Positions 30,122 to 38,400 of a stretch of 64,000 nt of DNA are shown here, one piece after another; the first letter of the stretch is position 1; every line of letters starts with the position of its first letter. The notes beneath the pieces are model-generated. The model worked only from the letters and a program-made list of their open reading frames with translations, had not been told where the DNA came from and made no database searches. The position numbers and the translations under genes are program-made. The DNA lies in the NCBI RefSeq assembly GCF_001613325.1, contig NZ_BDCD01000013.1:248001-312000 (forward strand). The letters run 5' to 3'. Origin of the DNA: Nocardia yamanashiensis NBRC 100130. Its GTDB lineage: Bacteria > Actinomycetota > Actinomycetes > Mycobacteriales > Mycobacteriaceae.

Positions 30122-30571
30122 ATGAACTAGGTGTCGCGATCGCCGTCACAGTGGTGGCCGTGCTTCTGTCGGCGCTGTCGATTCGGGTGGTGACACAGTA
30201 CGCGAGGGGTGTGCTGTTCCAGCTCGGACGCGTGATCAGGGTGCCAGTTGCCCGACAGCATGAAACGCGCGATGGCCCGCCAAGCCGAGGACGAGCGCAA
30301 GAACCGAGCGAAAATCATTGCCGCCGACGGCGAATCGCCTGTCGCCGCGGCGCTCGGCGACGCCTCGGACACCATGATGGCGCACCCGCCGGCACTGCGG
30401 CTGCGCAATCCGCAGAGCCTGATCGAACCGGGTGTGGACAAGAACACCACCGTGGTCTTCCCGGCGCCGCTGATGAGTGCGATCGGCGAGATCTGCGCCT
30501 TCCCGGCTCGCGAAACCGCCGCCGCGGCACCGCATGCCGTCAACATGTCGAAAGCAGGCAGTCGCTCATGA
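30118..30571 (+). pseudogene. Slipin/stomatin (SPFH) gene with internal deletion
   Basis: The N-terminal part (30118-~30240) encodes VTVVAVLLSALSIRVVTQYA and GVLFQLGRVI, the membrane anchor and start of a slipin. After ~30244 another frame encodes the family C-terminus: PDSMKRAMARQAEDER, KIIAADGES, ALGDASDTMMAHPPALRL, GVDKNTTVVFPAPLMSAIGE. The ~130 residues of the SPFH core between them are missing and the two halves are out of frame. The stop overlaps the start of DUF5994 copy 3. Confidence 0.85.
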
Positions 30572-30975
30572 TTATCTTCGAAGATGTCCTTCGCAAGTGG
30601 TGGCACGACCGATCCGTCGGACGCTCGGGCCCGCCCGGCCTCGAGCCCCGCTTGCGGTTGGCGCCGCGGGGTGAGGACGTCGGTTATATCGACGGCGTCT
30701 GGTGGCCCCGATCCGATGATCTCGCTGCGGAATTGCCGAATTTGCTGATGGCGCTGGCACGTCGGCTGGGACCGGCGCGACGAGTGGTCTACGACCGCAC
30801 CAGCTGGTCACGGGCCCGTGGTCGGCTGGTCCTCGGGGAGCGAACGATACAGCTCGACGCCTACCCGTTCGAACTGGGCAACATCCTCTACGTCTTCGGC
30901 TGGGGCGGCGGCATGATCGTCCTGCGCGTCATCGCCTCGATCACCGACCACGACACCGCCCGCGCGATCCTGTAG
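30568..30975 (+). CDS. DUF5994 family protein (copy 3)
   Basis: 135 residues. Core LRLAPRGEDVGYIDGVWWPR, SDDLAAELPNLLMALARRLG, PARRVVYDRTSW, TIQLDAYPFELGNILYVFGW and GGGMIVLRVIASITDHDTA. Closest to copy 1 in the IQLDAYPFELGN part. The ATG at 30568 overlaps the slipin stop (ATGA), so expression may have depended on the now broken gene; no SD of its own is evident. The N-terminal MIIFEDVLRKWWHD is not family-like. Confidence 0.78.
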   Translation: MIIFEDVLRKWWHDRSVGRSGPPGLEPRLRLAPRGEDVGYIDGVWWPRSDDLAAELPNLLMALARRLGPARRVVYDRTSWSRARGRLVLGERTIQLDAYPFELGNILYVFGWGGGMIVLRVIASITDHDTARAIL

Positions 30976-31094
30976 GGCTCGGCGGCCTGAGATGTTCGCC
31001 TTCCGCATGGGAATGCCCCATATGGGTTCGCCTGCGATCGGACCCGGCCCTTGCCAGCGCCGACCCGCACGCCACGGCTGCTGCTGCGGGAGCG

Positions 31095-31184
31095 CGGCGC
31101 CAGGCCACGCAGCAGCGGGAACTCGCCGATCAGGAGACGGTAGAAGACCAGGCGCAGGACGTCGTCGGTCTCCTCGGCCTCTCG
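31095..31184 (-). pseudogene. tetR C-terminal fragment (third copy)
   Basis: A minus-strand frame encodes REAEETDDVLRLVFYRLLIG followed by EFPLLRGLAP, matching the ETDDLLRLGLHRLPIGEFPLL segment of tetR copies 1 and 2. Nothing else of the gene remains. Confidence 0.75.
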
Positions 31185-31209
31185 ATGGGAACCTTCACTA
31201 CAACGTACA

Positions 31210-31222
31210 TCTACGTCGTAGA
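31210..31222. promoter_or_regulatory. Everted palindrome TCTACG-N-CGTAGA (site B3) before the desaturase
   Basis: Perfect TCTACG-T-CGTAGA, 32 bp before the desaturase ATG, flanked by further CTAC and GTAG half-sites (31191-31235). Position and symmetry fit a TetR-type repressor site. Confidence 0.6.
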
Positions 31223-31254
31223 CATCGAGCGTAGTCGTCATCTAAGCTGGGAGA

Positions 31255-32469
31255 ATGGCGATTACGCAGATCGCGGCCTACGCGCATTTGAGCACGGAGG
31301 ACGTCGAGGCGCTGGGATGTGAACTCGACGCGATACGTCGTGACATCGACCAGCGGCTCGGCGCCCGGGATGCGGCCTACATTCGCCGGACGATCGCCTT
31401 CCAGCGCCTTCTCGACCTGACCTCACGCCTGGTCATCGCCTACAGCGGAACGAAACTCGGTGTCGCGCTGGGCGCTGTGGCGCTGGCGGGCGCGAAGAGC
31501 ATCGAGAACATGGAGATCGGCCACAATGTCTGCCACGGCCAATGGGACTGGATGAACGATCCGGAAATCCATTCCAGCACTTGGGAATGGGATATGGCCG
31601 GGGTGTCGTCGCAGTGGCGTTACTCGCACAACTACCGCCATCACGTGTTCACCAATGTGCTGGGCATCGACGACGACATCGGCTTCGGCGTCATGCGGGT
31701 GACACGTGATCAGCCGTGGCGGCCGCGACTGCTGCTGCAACCGTTGCAAAACTTGTTCCTGGCAGTGACTTTCGAGTGGGGGATCGCGCTGCACGGCCTG
31801 TACTCCGAACAGGAGCGCGCCGCGACCGCCGCCGAGAAATCCACGCACACCAGGGCATTGCTGCGCAAGATCGCCCGCCAGACCGGCAAGGACTATCTAC
31901 TCCTCCCGGCCCTGAGCGGCCGCCGCTGGCGCCGCACCCTCGCCGCGAACGCGGCCGCCAACGCGCTGCGCAACCTGTGGGCGTACGTGGTGATCTTCTG
32001 CGGCCATTTCCCCGACGGCGCGGAGAAATTCACGCCCGCCGCGATCGAGCACGAGTCCAAACCGGAGTGGTATCTGCGGCAGATGCTCGGCACCGCGAAC
32101 TTCGACGCCGGCCCGGTGCTGGCCTTCCTCAGCGGCCACCTGTCCCACCAGATCGAACACCACCTGTTCCCCGATCTGCCCAGCAACCGCTACCCGGAGA
32201 TCGCCGAGCGCGTCCGCGCCCTCTGCGACAAATACGATCTGCCCTACACCACCGGCCCGCTGCCCCGGCAATACCTGCTCACCCTGCGCACGATCGGCAA
32301 ACTCGCGCTCCCCGACGATTTGCTGATCGCGACCTCCGACGATGCCCCCGAGACATCGTCGGAAGACAAGTTCGGCCCGCACCCGCGGACCGCGGTCGAT
32401 TCGCCGTCGGGCCGTCACGGCCTGCGCACCGCACTCGCGGAACGGGCTCGCCGACATTCGGGCCGTTGA
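31255..32469 (+). CDS. desA3: Membrane fatty-acid desaturase, DesA3-like
   Basis: 404 residues. Three histidine boxes: [21 protein letters not shown] and [12 protein letters not shown], which bind the di-iron centre. Starts [20 protein letters not shown] and keeps [14 protein letters not shown] and [12 protein letters not shown], as in mycobacterial DesA3 stearoyl-CoA delta-9 desaturases. Integral membrane enzyme that makes oleoyl-type acyl chains with an electron-donor reductase, which is not encoded nearby. Preceded by site B3, so probably under TetR control. It is intact, in contrast to its surroundings. Confidence 0.93.
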   Translation: MAITQIAAYAHLSTEDVEALGCELDAIRRDIDQRLGARDAAYIRRTIAFQRLLDLTSRLVIAYSGTKLGVALGAVALAGAKSIENMEIGHNVCHGQWDWMNDPEIHSSTWEWDMAGVSSQWRYSHNYRHHVFTNVLGIDDDIGFGVMRVTRDQPWRPRLLLQPLQNLFLAVTFEWGIALHGLYSEQERAATAAEKSTHTRALLRKIARQTGKDYLLLPALSGRRWRRTLAANAAANALRNLWAYVVIFCGHFPDGAEKFTPAAIEHESKPEWYLRQMLGTANFDAGPVLAFLSGHLSHQIEHHLFPDLPSNRYPEIAERVRALCDKYDLPYTTGPLPRQYLLTLRTIGKLALPDDLLIATSDDAPETSSEDKFGPHPRTAVDSPSGRHGLRTALAERARRHSGR

Positions 32470-32504
32470 CGTGACCGCCGGGGCGGCCGCCACCGGCGGT
32501 GCAG

Positions 32505-32766
32505 CTCTGCGGTGCGGGCGGTCAGGATCGGGCACCGCGGTTCGTCCGAGCGCGACAACAGGTCCCGGCACAATTCGATGCCGTTGCCGTCGGGCAGAAT
32601 CACATCCACCACGGCCACATCGGGCCGCAGCACCGGGATTCGAGCCAGCTCGTGCGAGACGGTGCGGGCCTCGCCCGACCACCCTCGATTCGGGATCGGC
32701 GGCGAGCAGGCCGAACCGCCCGCGGCGTACCAGCTCGTGGTCATCGGCCGGGAAGACCTTGATCAT
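32505..32766 (-). pseudogene. NarL/DosR-type response regulator, receiver fragment with frameshift
   Basis: From 32766 the frame reads [30 protein letters not shown], the start of a receiver domain with its acidic pair. It continues in another frame as [37 protein letters not shown], including the phospho-accepting Asp. The rest of the receiver and the whole HTH are absent. No cognate kinase nearby. Confidence 0.78.
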
Positions 32767-32800
32767 GCGCCGATCCCCGGTGCCCGGTGGCGGGATTTCG

Positions 32801-33238
32801 TCACTTCACAGTGTTCTCCGGCACCCGCGGCCGGGCTGTCGGACCGGGCTGCGGTTTGCCGGAGGCCCAGCGCATTTGGGCCGCGGCCGCGTCCGGGTGG
32901 GTGTCCGCGGGGATGACCAGCACGTCGAGGCGTGCGCCGTTGCTTCCGAACAGGTACATGATGCCGGCCCTGCTCGTCGTGGCCACGGCTGCGGTGCCAC
33001 GGCGCGTGAAACGATCGGGATCAGTTGTCCGTCAATCGAATCCAACGCGAACCATGGAACCGAGCCGGGCGGCGACGGCCGCGACCAACTCGTGCAGTTC
33101 GGCGGCGGGTTGCTTGGACCTCGGCCACCAGGCACCATCGACGGGCCCCGTAGGGGCGGCCGGGTCCCGCAGGGAGAGGCGGAGCGGGCGTGGGCCGGTG
33201 CGCCGCGGTCCGTACACGGTCGTCCAGGGAAGTGTCAT
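32801..33238 (-). pseudogene. DUF5994 family gene (copy 4) with in-frame stop
   Basis: From the ATG at 33238: PLRLSLRDPAAPTGPVDGAW, WPRSKQPAAELHELVAAVAA, RLGSMVRVGFD, then TGA at 33032-33034. The same frame continues beyond the stop with RTTDPDRFTRRG, SRAGIMYLFGSNGARLDVLV, IPADTHPDAAAAQMRW, a typical DUF5994 end. One base change (TGG to TGA at a Trp) would explain it. Total length without the stop is 145 residues. Confidence 0.75.
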
Positions 33239-33393
33239 GAACTGGATCTCCTGTGCCCGACACGGCAGGCTTCGGCGTGGACGGACGGCTCTCCGTGATT
33301 CGGTCGGCCGCCGTCGCGGTGGCGCGACAACATGATCTGATAGAACGGGCTGACCATGAATTATCTTGCATCCGTGTGCCATTGATGCGCCGG

Positions 33394-33729
33394 TCAAGGG
33401 ATGGGCGTGGAGCGGATGACCAGCGGGCCGGAGCGCCCCGCCGCCGACATCGGCCACTCGCCGGTGATCGAGAGCATGACGTTCTTGGCGGATCTGACGT
33501 CGAACTCGACGGCCGCGAACAGCTCGCGAACCTCTTCTCTGGCCGAATATTGTTGCGGCAGTGTCGATTCAGCGTCATCGAGGATGCCGCGAAGCAGGTC
33601 CAGCCGCTGCAGCGCGTCGGTCAGGGTGCGCACCAGATCGTCGCCGAGTACCAGGAAAGCGCTCACGCCGACGTCGTCATCGGTCACGTCGGCGGGCGTC
33701 GCGGCAAAGCGCCCGGAGTGGATGGTCAC
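33394..33729 (-). CDS. Hypothetical protein
   Basis: 111 residues, GTG start at 33729. Helical: DDLVRTLTDALQRLDLLRGI, LDDAESTLPQQYSAREEVRE, LFAAVEFDVRSAKNVMLSIT. No family recognised and no strong SD. Codon usage looks coding. It stands alone between DUF5994 copy 4 and the transglutaminase-like gene. Confidence 0.5.
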   Translation of the reverse strand: MTIHSGRFAATPADVTDDDVGVSAFLVLGDDLVRTLTDALQRLDLLRGILDDAESTLPQQYSAREEVRELFAAVEFDVRSAKNVMLSITGEWPMSAAGRSGPLVIRSTPIP

Positions 33730-33910
33730 AGCGCTCAGCCCTGGCCCGGGCCGGAGCGATCAGGTGAACCGTGCTGGAGCAGCGTCACGGTGGGCGCTCC
33801 CGTCTGACCGTGTGCGGTCTGATTCTCGGCGATGACGCTGCCGGGTCGGCGGCGCGCGAGCGATCACCGTGCCAATGACACTACACCCCCGCCGGTTACG
33901 GGGCTCGCGC

Positions 33911-34732
33911 TCAGCGGATCGCGATGGATCGACCGAGGTCGTCCATGGGCAGTGGGCCGTCGATGGTGGCGTGCACGGACAGGCTGTTCATGCTGATGTC
34001 GCCACCGTGATTGGCGAGGAAGGCGATATCGGAGGCGTCGCGGCCGGTGGCGATCCGCAGGAGGGCCGCGCGCGGGGCGAGGCAGGTAGGGTCGAACGCC
34101 TGCCACCCGCCATCCACGTAAGCCTCGGCGACGGAATGGAAATCCATCGGCATGCAGCCCGGGGTGTAGACGGCCGCTACCCGCGCGGGCACTCCGACGG
34201 CCCGCGCCAGCGCGACGACGAGGTGGGTGAAGTCGCGGCACACCCCCGCACCGGACAGCAGTGTCTCCACGGCCCCGTCGATGGGGTCGCTGGAGCCCGC
34301 GAGGTAGCAGATCCCGGTGCCGACCCACGTGGAGATCCGCGCGGGCATACCGAGATCGCCTATTCCGCAGCCGAATTCGGTTGGGGCGAAACCGAGAAGT
34401 TTGTCGGACTCGGCGAATCGGCTGGGCCGCAGGTACATCGAGAGGTCATGGTCCGAGACCGGCTCGGCCGTCGCCGACCCCAGGGCCGTGGCGCGATAGC
34501 ACACTCGAAGGCCGCCCGCGGGGGAGCTCACCTGGTGAATACGAGTGCCATGCGCTCCCAGGATTTCGCGTGGCTGGAGACCGCGGCTGTCGACAATGAA
34601 GTCCATCGACTCGGTCAGGTCGATTCCGGCCTGGTGGGCGACCGCGATCTGGAATCCGAGCACCGTATCGGCGTGGACCGTGATGTCGAGAGTCGCGGAA
34701 ACATCTCTCTTCACGAAGTCGAAGCGATCCAT
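33911..34732 (-). CDS. Transglutaminase-like cysteine peptidase/transferase
   Basis: 273 residues. Transglutaminase-core triad: Cys in GAGVCRDFTHL, His in MDFHSVAEAYVDG, Asp in WQAFDPTCLAPR. An N-terminal beta domain precedes it, as in bacterial transglut_core proteins, with ITVHADTVLGFQIAVAH. Cytoplasmic, with no signal peptide. The ATG at 34732 (MDRFDFVKRDV) is chosen although the SD is weak; the frame extends 15 codons upstream. Substrate unknown. It appears intact and unrelated to the small-protein regulon. Confidence 0.85.
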   Translation of the reverse strand: MDRFDFVKRDVSATLDITVHADTVLGFQIAVAHQAGIDLTESMDFIVDSRGLQPREILGAHGTRIHQVSSPAGGLRVCYRATALGSATAEPVSDHDLSMYLRPSRFAESDKLLGFAPTEFGCGIGDLGMPARISTWVGTGICYLAGSSDPIDGAVETLLSGAGVCRDFTHLVVALARAVGVPARVAAVYTPGCMPMDFHSVAEAYVDGGWQAFDPTCLAPRAALLRIATGRDASDIAFLANHGGDISMNSLSVHATIDGPLPMDDLGRSIAIR

Positions 34733-34746
34733 CGTTGCCGGCCAGG

Positions 34747-34984
34747 TCAGTTGGGTGATGTCGGGTGCCCGGCCCACCGGCGGGTCGTGGTGGTTCGCCG
34801 CCTCCGCTCTCGACGCCTGCGGATACCGGTCTGCAGGAGATCTGCGGCGGTAGAGGTGTTGTTCGTGGTGGCCGCGGACGCCGGGGGTTTCAACAGGACC
34901 CGTGGCGTGGGTTCACCGTGGCGGAGTCCAGGATCGACGCCGGCGCGCGACGGGTGACGGGCGCGAGTGAGCTGCGGCGTCATT
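34747..34984 (-). pseudogene. Possible DUF5994 N-terminal remnant
   Basis: ATG at 34984 has AGGAGCGTCACC before it, the same context and the same MTP start as DUF5994 copy 1, and reads MTPQLTRARHPSRAG ... TPRVLLKP. After that the sequence becomes Arg/Thr-rich without family similarity. The remaining bases to 35210 hold nothing I recognise. Confidence 0.3.
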
Positions 34985-35210
34985 GGTGACGCTCCTGTCT
35001 CGGCCGAGACCAGCCGGGTTTCTCGAGAATCGTGTGACGAACCGGTCTGGTTGCGACCGGATTCGAGAGGCCACCGATAGTGCAACGATACGCCTGATCG
35101 AATCGGCGGCGCACCCGCTCGAGCGGTGCGGGTCGCGTGCGCGGGCCGGTGGTTCGTGGTGAACTGAAAGTGTCTGCCGCACAACAACTCGACTGATTCG
35201 GAGAGATCCG

Positions 35211-35702
35211 ATGCGCGAAGGTGTTCTCCTTTCCGGCATCGTCGTCGTGCGCCCGGCGCGAGTCCGTGTCGACTCGCGGGCGAGCCTGATCACCCCGTAT
35301 CTGATGCGGTTGACGGGTACGTATCGTTGCCCGCCGGGCCTGCCCGCACGTCTGTTCGTTGCAGGTATCCCGTTGTCCGCCAACGGAATACACTATGCTC
35401 GGTCCGCGATTCGCGAGGGGGTCGCGGGCGGCGAGGTCCAGCAGATCGATTCCGACGGGCGTGCACACTCGTTCAGCATCGATCTGGGGTGTGCGGCCGC
35501 TGCCGAGACGGGTGAGCCGACGACCTACTGCCCGGGCGCGCCGGTGTTGGTGGCGGCCAAACTCTACTTCGACGAACTCGCCGATCGTCTGGACTGGTGG
35601 CGCTTGCTCGCGGAACATCCGCTCACCCCCCGATCCACCCGTCGACGACTCTGCCCCGACACGGTGCTCGCATCCGCGGTCGAGTTCGTCTTCCTCGGCT
35701 GA
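35211..35702 (+). CDS. Unrecognised family X, copy 2 (paralogue of 27325-27879)
   Basis: 163 residues. Starts MREGVLLSGIVVVRPARVRV, DSRASLITPYLMRLTGTYRC, PPGLPARLFVAGIPLSANG, then AHSFSIDLGCAAAAETGEPT and VAAKLYFDELADRLDWWRLL. GGAGAG five bases before the ATG. It shares both conserved blocks with the 27-kb copy but has a different, shorter linker and C-terminus. No motif, no membrane segment. Confidence 0.68.
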   Translation: MREGVLLSGIVVVRPARVRVDSRASLITPYLMRLTGTYRCPPGLPARLFVAGIPLSANGIHYARSAIREGVAGGEVQQIDSDGRAHSFSIDLGCAAAAETGEPTTYCPGAPVLVAAKLYFDELADRLDWWRLLAEHPLTPRSTRRRLCPDTVLASAVEFVFLG

Positions 35703-35781
35703 ATCCGGTTGCCGTGACGAGTAATCCGCCATGAAGGCAGCTGCCGATCGGCATGGCGCATTCCGATCGCGCGCCGGAGGT

Positions 35782-36522
35782 CTACCAGTAGCGCTTCGGG
35801 TCGGTAAGCAGGGTGTCGAGGGCGATGGTGCGGTCGACGACGGCGCGGGCGAGGTCGGACAGGTGGCGGTTATGGTTGCGGGCGTGGCGACGCAGGATCT
35901 GGAACGCGGTGTCCATGTCGAGGTCGGCGCGTTCGGCGAGCATGCCTTTGGCTTGTTCGATGATGACGCGGCTGTTGAGGGCGGTATTGAGCTGTTCGTT
36001 GACGGTCAGCGTATCGGCGAGGATGCGGGCGTGCAGGATGCCGACGGTGGCGAAGTCGGCCAGTGCCTGCCCGACACGCAGGTCTTCGGCGCGGAGGACA
36101 TCGGCGGTGCGGGTGAAGAGATTGAGTGCTCCGATGCGTTCCTCGCGCAGTCGCAGCGGTAGCGCGCAGACCCCGTGGAAGCCGTTGGCAACGGCGCTTT
36201 CGGAGAACAACGGCCAGTCGGCTGCGACAGTGGCCAGGTCGCCGATCAAGACCTGCTCGCCGGTGCGATAGGCCTGTAGACACGGCCCGGCCTCGGATTG
36301 GATCTGCAGCAACTCCAGCAGCCGGAGTTGCTCGGAGGTGGAGGCGAGCACCTGCAGAGTGCCATGGGTGTCGGCCAGCAGCAGTCCGGCGGCGTCGGCG
36401 GGAAGTAGATCGACACACGTGTCCACGAGCTCTTGTGTCAGCTCAACCGGGTCGTAGTCGACGACCAAGGTGTCCACCAATCGCATGAGCGCCGTTGTCA
36501 GTGCACCATCGTTCTGCGCCAT
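35782..36522 (-). CDS. GAF-ANTAR RNA-binding antiterminator
   Basis: 246 residues. GAF sensor domain ~20-165 (LLLADTHGTLQVLASTSEQL, SEAGPCLQAYRTGEQVLIGD, HGVCALPLRLREERIGALNL) followed by a C-terminal ANTAR domain ~180-240 (LNSRVIIEQAKGMLAERADL, DTAFQILRRHARNHNRHLSD, LARAVV). ANTAR domains bind dual-hexaloop RNA and prevent termination. ATG at 36522. A second GAF-ANTAR gene lies 50 bp upstream on the same strand, so they are probably co-expressed. The signal is unknown. Confidence 0.93.
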   Translation of the reverse strand: MAQNDGALTTALMRLVDTLVVDYDPVELTQELVDTCVDLLPADAAGLLLADTHGTLQVLASTSEQLRLLELLQIQSEAGPCLQAYRTGEQVLIGDLATVAADWPLFSESAVANGFHGVCALPLRLREERIGALNLFTRTADVLRAEDLRVGQALADFATVGILHARILADTLTVNEQLNTALNSRVIIEQAKGMLAERADLDMDTAFQILRRHARNHNRHLSDLARAVVDRTIALDTLLTDPKRYW

Positions 36523-36572
36523 CCTCGGACCGCCTTTTCTGTAGGTAATTCTATTGAGTCGCACTGGCCGCC

Positions 36573-37364
36573 TCAACGCTCCGGCTTTGGCTGCGGTGCC
36601 GGTCCGGGTTCCGGGTCGCGGTCCCGTCCGTCGGGCTCGGGCCGGAACCGCAAGCGCCGCGCCACCACCTCGCCTGCGATCTCGTCGAGTCGACGGCCGG
36701 TGGTGAAGGCGTGTCCGATCAACCGCGCGTAGGCGACCGCCGCGCTCGTGTCCAGCTGCACCGCGACCATGCCGGTGGCCTGATGGATCTCTCGGGTCGA
36801 AACCGTCGGCTCCCACCAGGGTCCCACCGCCGCGTCGTCGACGGGTGGGGCAGGCGGAGTGAGCGCCGAGAGCAGCGCGGTGGTGATGACGTCGGCGATC
36901 TTCAGCGCGTCTGCGTATGTCGCGGGGTTGCGCAGTACCTGCTCGGCGTCGAGCAGATCCAGGAAGCCGACGCGAATCGCTCCCAGCTGCAACGGGATCG
37001 AGCACACCGCGCCGAGGGTGGGCATCCGATCCCACTGGGCGAGCAGAGGCCAGCGGCCGCTCGCGAGCGTGGCAGCCGGATTCGTGACGCGCACGGGAGC
37101 ACCGTCGCGGTGGCAGTCGGGTCCCGGGCCCTCGCCGGTGGCGATTTCGGCGTCGGCGAGCCATCCGGCGGCGGGGCCGACCGAGCCGAGGACATCCCAG
37201 CCGCCGTCGGGCATCGCAGCGGCGATGGTGGCCCCGGAGATCGGGAGCACCTGCACGCAGATCTCGCACAGGCGGCCGCCTCGCAGTGGCGTGTCGTGGC
37301 CGTTACCGGCCAGATCGTGCAGAGCGGACAGAAAGCGCGCCGACGCCGAGCGTGCGGCGTTCAC
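36573..37364 (-). CDS. GAF-ANTAR protein
   Basis: 263 residues. GAF-like part: GATIAAAMPDGGWDVLGSVG, ATGEGPGPDCHRDGAPVRVT, LGAVCSIPLQLGAIRVGFLD. ANTAR part ~185-245: REIHQATGMVAVQLDTSAAV, AYARLIGHAFTTGRRLDEIA, GEVVARRLRF. A Pro- and charge-rich tail follows. GTG start at 37364 with GGCGGGA before it. Forms a pair with the downstream GAF-ANTAR protein. Confidence 0.88.
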   Translation of the reverse strand: MNAARSASARFLSALHDLAGNGHDTPLRGGRLCEICVQVLPISGATIAAAMPDGGWDVLGSVGPAAGWLADAEIATGEGPGPDCHRDGAPVRVTNPAATLASGRWPLLAQWDRMPTLGAVCSIPLQLGAIRVGFLDLLDAEQVLRNPATYADALKIADVITTALLSALTPPAPPVDDAAVGPWWEPTVSTREIHQATGMVAVQLDTSAAVAYARLIGHAFTTGRRLDEIAGEVVARRLRFRPEPDGRDRDPEPGPAPQPKPER

Positions 37365-37480
37365 GACATCCCGCCGGGGTCGTCCCCTGGCTCGGTGGTC
37401 ATCGCTCGCTCCCGTCCGGCGTGGTCGGCTGTCGCCACGGCCTGACCGCGAGATGTCGGTAAGCGGTCTGAACCATCAGA

Positions 37481-38017
37481 CTAGTCCCCTGGCCGACCGA
37501 GCCGGGTCATGCGGCCTGCCCGGGCGTCGTCACCGAGGAGGGGTAGACCCTGATCGGGAAGCGGTGGCGGCGAACACGATCGCCGCCATGTATCCGGCAG
37601 CCATTGGCTCATGGCCCATCCGTCTGCGCACCATGTCAGCAGATTCGACCACGCCAGGCGGTCCCGGGTGGCGGCAGCGTCGAACTCGGGGGTGACCGTG
37701 GCGATCAGATAGCGGCGTTCGGCCGGGGACTCGGGTGCGGCGAGCCGGTCGCACAGGGCCTCAGCGGCCAGGTTCACGTCGGCCGCGATGACGATGTCCG
37801 GCAATATGCGCTCGAAGTGTTCCGGGCCTCGCGTGACCGCCTTGACAGACCATTGCTGAACGCCGGCAGGAGGTGGGGTTCGCGGCTGCGGACCGTGGTC
37901 AGGGCCGATGTTGTGATTATTGAAATTCATGCTGCCCCTGTCCGGATCGCTGGTCGATCCGCCGGGGTCTGGAGCGGCACTCGAACGATGGTCGTGCGCT
38001 TCGATATCGAATGACAT
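37481..38017 (-). CDS. Hypothetical protein
   Basis: 178 residues from the ATG at 38017 (alternative ATG at 37930, MNFNNHNIG, with GGGGC upstream). The first ~75 residues are polar and disordered-looking; the core reads WSVKAVTRGPEHFERILPDI, VIAADVNLAAEALCDRLAAP, ERRYLIATVTPEFDAAATRD, RLAWSNLLTWCADGWAMSQW. No family recognised. Last gene before the 38.35-kb repeat. Confidence 0.5.
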   Translation of the reverse strand: MSFDIEAHDHRSSAAPDPGGSTSDPDRGSMNFNNHNIGPDHGPQPRTPPPAGVQQWSVKAVTRGPEHFERILPDIVIAADVNLAAEALCDRLAAPESPAERRYLIATVTPEFDAAATRDRLAWSNLLTWCADGWAMSQWLPDTWRRSCSPPPLPDQGLPLLGDDARAGRMTRLGRPGD

Positions 38018-38294
38018 GCGATCGTCCGCCGTCGCGCCAAGTGTACTCGCATGGTTATGCCTTGATCCGAAAAACATTGAGGCAAGCGAATTTCCGACCG
38101 GTCTGGCTAGTATCGAGCCGGATCGGGCGGGCAACTTCGGAGGTTTGCGCCAACTGTGGCGTCGGAGCGTTCTACCAATGGCAGGCGTCACGGCAGCAAC
38201 AGCACGCCCGAACTGGTCGGACCAACCGTCGTCACCGGCTGGTCTCAGCCCCGCTGGCCTCCTGGCGCTTTGAGGGTGCTCAGGTCGAAATCGG

Positions 38295-38400
38295 CTTCGA
38301 TGACCAGTCGACCAGTAAGAAGATGCTGGTCGGTCCTGTTCCCATCCATATAGTGCCCCGCCGAGGGCACTTCCGGGAGTGTCATTTGCCCGGTTCAGGT
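38295..38400 (+). repeat. Direct repeat, copy 2 (candidate att region)
   Basis: Second copy of the 25736-25850 repeat, with AGAAGATGCTGGTCGG, CCCATCCATAT and GTGCCC-N6-GGGCAC (around GCCGAGGGCAC). Its last bases overlap the 3' end of the RibD_C gene. The ~280 bp upstream (38018-38294) hold no convincing gene and look less GC-rich. Confidence 0.6.

Larger units (their letters stand above)
19985..38400. mobile_element. Candidate genomic island(s) at tRNA-Arg
   Basis: Begins right behind the tRNA and ends at the second copy of a ~105-bp direct repeat that contains GCCGAGGGCAC from the tRNA 3' end; the first copy at 25.8 kb would divide it into units of 5.8 and 12.5 kb. Content is accessory: small proteins, paralogues, many gene remnants and shared regulatory boxes. 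I found no integrase, excisionase, relaxase or phage gene, so if mobile it is decayed or depends on an outside recombinase. The boundaries are inferred. Confidence 0.42.

Noticed and set aside
20000..38400. Prophage or conjugative element
   Set aside because: No integrase, capsid, tail, relaxase or type IV secretion gene was found; only the tRNA-linked repeats suggest mobility.
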